Shown here one piece after another: positions 5,515-7,092 of a stretch of DNA of 7,092 nt. Under the pieces are notes generated by a model that did no database searches, had not been told where the DNA came from, and saw nothing but the letters and a program-made list of their open reading frames with translations. The position numbers and the translations under genes were made by a program. Each line of letters begins with the position of its first letter. The first letter of the stretch is position 1. Source of the DNA: JAUJOE01 sp038252945 (GTDB lineage: Bacteria > Actinomycetota > Actinomycetes > Propionibacteriales > Nocardioidaceae); contig JBBSHN010000114.1 in the NCBI GenBank assembly GCA_038252945.1, positions 1 through 7,092 on the forward strand, in the 5' to 3' direction.

Positions 5515-5673
5515 ATGTCAACCGGTTGTAGTCATACGAGCCAGGTAGTGGCACTCAGACAGGTCGGCGACCGGTGGCTCGTCCAGCCCTTTGCTTGTGT
5601 CGGCACCAGCGTCGAGCAGCTGCCCGACGACCCCGCCGAGGAAATTGTCGCAGGAGGGCTGACGCTTGACTGA
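5515..5673 (+). CDS. Small hypothetical protein or gene fragment
   Basis: A 52-codon frame ends at TGA 5671-5673 and reads, from residue 13, ALRQVGDRWLVQPF, VGTSVEQLPDDPAEEIVAGG and LTLD. Codon use has the local G/C-rich third position, and the residue mix is that of a folded acidic protein. ATG 5515 has no ribosome site; GTG 5548 is preceded by CCAGG and is an alternative. Just upstream, another frame reads MTEIHADDVNRL from ATG 5493, which has TGGAG ten bases before it, and stops at 5531. One extra base between about 5520 and 5545 would make the two a single protein of about 59 residues, so this may be a frameshifted small gene. The family is not recognised. It lies 60 bases after the kinase-like gene on the same strand. 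Confidence 0.45.
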   Translation: MSTGCSHTSQVVALRQVGDRWLVQPFACVGTSVEQLPDDPAEEIVAGGLTLD

Positions 5674-5743
5674 GTTGCAATCACCAGACTGTCCAAGTGC
5701 GTGATGGCCGTGTCAGGTGGGGAACCATCAGCGGCGCGCGCTG

Positions 5744-5758
5744 TCCGATAGCCGACCC
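5744..5758 (+). repeat. Third copy of CCGNWAGCCGA motif
   Basis: TCCGATAGCCGACCC matches the core of the element at 2602-2617 (TCCGGTAGCCGAACCC), with one substitution and one missing A. It lies in the gene-free stretch 5674-5881 before the uridine-kinase-like gene, about 90 bases before the likely promoter. The GTTC arm is not kept here, so only the core is shared. Confidence 0.3.
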
Positions 5759-5834
5759 GCCTGCGGGCATGACAGTGGTTCGGTCCGGCGTGTGGGAAGC
5801 CGTCGTCCCGCGGCTGCTGACGTCGGTCCGCGCA

Positions 5835-5840
5835 TAGGGT
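5835..5840 (+). promoter_or_regulatory. Candidate -10 for uridine-kinase-like gene
   Basis: TAGGGT fits TANNNT and lies eight bases before an in-frame ATG (5849) and 42 before the preferred GTG start (5882). No -35 match is seen at the right spacing. The transcript could therefore be leaderless from 5849 or carry a leader of about 34 bases with a G-rich ribosome site. Confidence 0.3.
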
Positions 5841-5881
5841 CGAGCTTGATGCGACTCTTAGGACGAGGGGGCGGGCAGAAC

Positions 5882-6556
5882 GTGGACTACGGCACGCGCG
5901 ATCAGATGCTCAGTCACCTTGCCGAGGCCGTCGGATCCGTCACGATTGCGCACCCGATTCGGGTTGCCGTCGACGGCCCGCCTGGCGCCGGAAAGACCAC
6001 GCTGGCCGACGAGCTAGCCGTCGTGTTGCGAGCGCAGGGCCGCGAGGTTATCCGCGCAACGATCGAGGGCTTCCTTCTCGCTCGGGCGCGGCGCTATCGG
6101 CGGGGCGAGTACTCGCCGGAAGGTTGTTATTTCGACCCCCACGACTACGACGCGCTCAATCGGGTTCTGCTCGATCGGCTGGGCTCGGGCGGAGACCGGC
6201 GGTACCAACAAGCGATCTACGATCGCGACACTGACGCCACCCTGTCACTGCCGCGTAGAAGTGCCCCTGTCGACGCCATCCTGATCTTTGATGGTGTGTT
6301 TCTCCTGCGTCCAGAACTGATTGCTCGATGGGACCTGCGCATCTTCGTGGCGGCCTCGTTCGACACGACTGTGGATCGCGCTCTGATCCGAGAACGGGGC
6401 ACGTGCTCCGCCGCGGAGATCGAGCGGCGCTGGAGCACCCGTTACATTCCCTCCCAACAGCTCTTCTTCGCGGCAGCCCGTCCGACCGATCACGCCGACA
6501 TCGTCGTGCACAACGACGAGCTTCAGCAGCCGGCATGGACGACCCGTCTCCCCTGA
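5882..6556 (+). CDS. Uridine-kinase-like P-loop NTPase
   Basis: A 224-residue P-loop kinase resembling uridine/phosphoribulokinase-type proteins, which phosphorylate a small molecule with ATP in the cytoplasm. Walker A is GPPGAGKTT (32-40). It is followed by VIRATIEGFLLARARRYRRGEY, the substrate loop where uridine kinases have the DxF motif; here it is EGF. CYFDPHDYDAL, the strand VDAILIFDGVFLL (Walker B-like Asp) and RWSTRYIPSQQLFF with a basic lid segment complete the domain order. GTG 5882 is chosen because family similarity begins at VDYGTRD and a G-rich site (GAGGGGGCGGG, 5865-5875) lies six bases upstream; ATG 5849 and GTG 5717 are longer in-frame options with unlikely N-termini. The true substrate is unknown, as many actinobacterial members are annotated only by fold. 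Intact, single gene, ends at TGA 6554-6556. Confidence 0.8.
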   Translation: MDYGTRDQMLSHLAEAVGSVTIAHPIRVAVDGPPGAGKTTLADELAVVLRAQGREVIRATIEGFLLARARRYRRGEYSPEGCYFDPHDYDALNRVLLDRLGSGGDRRYQQAIYDRDTDATLSLPRRSAPVDAILIFDGVFLLRPELIARWDLRIFVAASFDTTVDRALIRERGTCSAAEIERRWSTRYIPSQQLFFAAARPTDHADIVVHNDELQQPAWTTRLP

Positions 6557-6637
6557 TCCCACCCGGCTCGCTACCAGGGAGCTGCTCGCGGCATGGCCAG
6601 TCGTTCGGATAGGGAACCGCTTGCGACGAGGAGCCGG

Positions 6638-6650
6638 GGCCGACACGGCC
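6638..6650 (+). terminator. Weak hairpin after uridine-kinase-like gene
   Basis: GGCCG (6638-6642) and CGGCC (6646-6650) form a 5-bp stem around ACA, 82 bases past the stop and between convergent genes. There is no T tract. In DNA this GC-rich such a stem can occur by chance. Apart from this hairpin and the motif at 6687-6697, the 6557-6849 gap shows no supported feature. Confidence 0.2.
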
Positions 6651-6686
6651 GCGAGCGGACGCCTTGATCGGATTCCCGCAGGTGGA

Positions 6687-6697
6687 TCGGCTATCGG
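6687..6697 (-). repeat. Fourth copy of CCGNWAGCCGA motif, inverted
   Basis: On the minus strand this reads CCGATAGCCGA, identical over 11 bases to 5745-5755 on the plus strand. It lies in the intergenic region between the convergent genes ending at 6556 and 6850. An exact 11-mer recurring between two neighbouring gene-free gaps is suggestive, but chance is not excluded. Confidence 0.3.
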
Positions 6698-6849
6698 CGA
6701 CATCGCGTAGTGCTCGAACCTGGCCGCCCGTGAGTGCCGATGGCCCGGAGTCGCTGGTCAGTGCTGTCCAGAATGCTGTGCGGGTCTGGTCTGGGGCCTG
6801 CCGGAGTGACCAGCAGCGTTGTGGCCCCTTGATGGGCGGCTGGTGTCGT

Positions 6850-7092
6850 CTACAGCCGGGATCCGACGTAGAGACTCACGGTGGTTCCGAATCTCTGCGA
6901 GTACTCGGTGATCAGTTGGCGAAGCGTCGGGCCCGGCCAGTCGGTGGGAAGGAGCTCGGCGGGCACCGCGGGTTCGTACAGCGTCGCGGACAGCGCCGGC
7001 GCCATTGTTGTCGCGAAGAGCCGCAACTCCTCCGGACCGTTCTGAGGTGGCTCCAGCGACAGGCACCGCTCGATGCGGGCGATGTGCGAGTC
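6850..7092 (-). CDS. C-terminal part of a PaaX-like regulator (5' end outside window)
   Basis: The last 80 codons of a leftward gene, open from the window edge to TAG at 6850-6852, with about four of five third positions G or C. The stretch LYEPAVPAELLPTDWPGPTLRQLI resembles the C-terminal end of PaaX-family transcription regulators, where a D/E-P-x-L/V-P-x-x-L-L-P-x-D-W-P-G block precedes a final helix. PaaX itself represses phenylacetate catabolism by binding phenylacetyl-CoA; nothing here shows this member's ligand. The N-terminal winged helix, which would settle the call, is not in the window. RIERCLSLEPPQNGPEELRLF upstream is helical and not diagnostic. The gene is convergent with the uridine-kinase-like gene. 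That it is coding is confident; the family is moderate. Confidence 0.55.
   Translation of the reverse strand, partial: DSHIARIERCLSLEPPQNGPEELRLFATTMAPALSATLYEPAVPAELLPTDWPGPTLRQLITEYSQRFGTTVSLYVGSRL

Noticed and set aside
5717..5881. 55-residue N-terminal extension of the uridine-kinase-like protein from GTG 5717
   Set aside because: Ser/Arg/Gly-rich, crosses the candidate promoter and motif copy, and lies outside the family's usual start; GTG 5882 has a ribosome site.
6684..6725. tRNA-like GGTTCGAGC string on the minus strand
   Set aside because: The flanks of the would-be T loop (CCAGG / ACTAC) do not pair, and no acceptor or anticodon stem can be drawn.
6731..7092. Plus-strand frame open from GTG 6731 to the window end
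   Set aside because: It is opposite the better-coded minus-strand gene with the PaaX-like end, and becomes Arg/Gln/Cys-rich with no motif.

Overview
The window comes from a high-GC actinomycete chromosome. The intact genes use G/C-rich third codon positions, and their families (actinobacterial TIGR02569 kinase-like, short BKACE, stand-alone ClpX-type zinc finger, uridine-kinase-like) are typical of Streptomyces and relatives. No transposase, integrase, tRNA, rRNA or CRISPR array is visible. The species cannot be named from sequence alone.

Layout, left to right. The 5' part of a PHP-family histidinol-phosphatase-like gene runs leftward off the window (1-503). A divergent intergenic region of about 155 bp carries a string of complementary palindromic arms. 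It precedes a rightward aminoglycoside nucleotidyltransferase of the ANT(3'')/AadA type (660-1469). After a short coding-like remnant (about 1495-1593) comes a leftward TIGR02569 kinase-fold gene (1580-2491). It diverges from a 63-residue ClpX-type C4 zinc-finger protein (2680-2871), which appears to be leaderless. A convergent region with hairpins separates that gene from a leftward BKACE (beta-keto acid cleavage enzyme, DUF849) gene (3034-3783).

From 3.9 to 5.7 kb the genes are broken. A leftward VOC/glyoxalase gene (3926-4318) has two compensating frameshifts. A rightward APH-like phosphotransferase (4604-5454) has one frameshift inside a perfect 9-bp palindrome. One or two small coding-like fragments follow (5493-5673). 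The right end has an intact uridine-kinase-like P-loop gene (5882-6556) and the 3' part of a leftward gene whose C-terminus resembles PaaX-type regulators (6850-7092).

The genes do not form an obvious pathway or long operon. Strand switches at almost every gene, and most are single-gene units encoding small-molecule transferases, kinases or lyases, as expected for an accessory or chromosome-arm segment. The least explained features are a short intergenic motif (core CCGNWAGCCGA) that recurs near several of these units, the free ClpX-type zinc finger, and the clustered frameshifts. The frameshifts may be real decay or base-calling errors.
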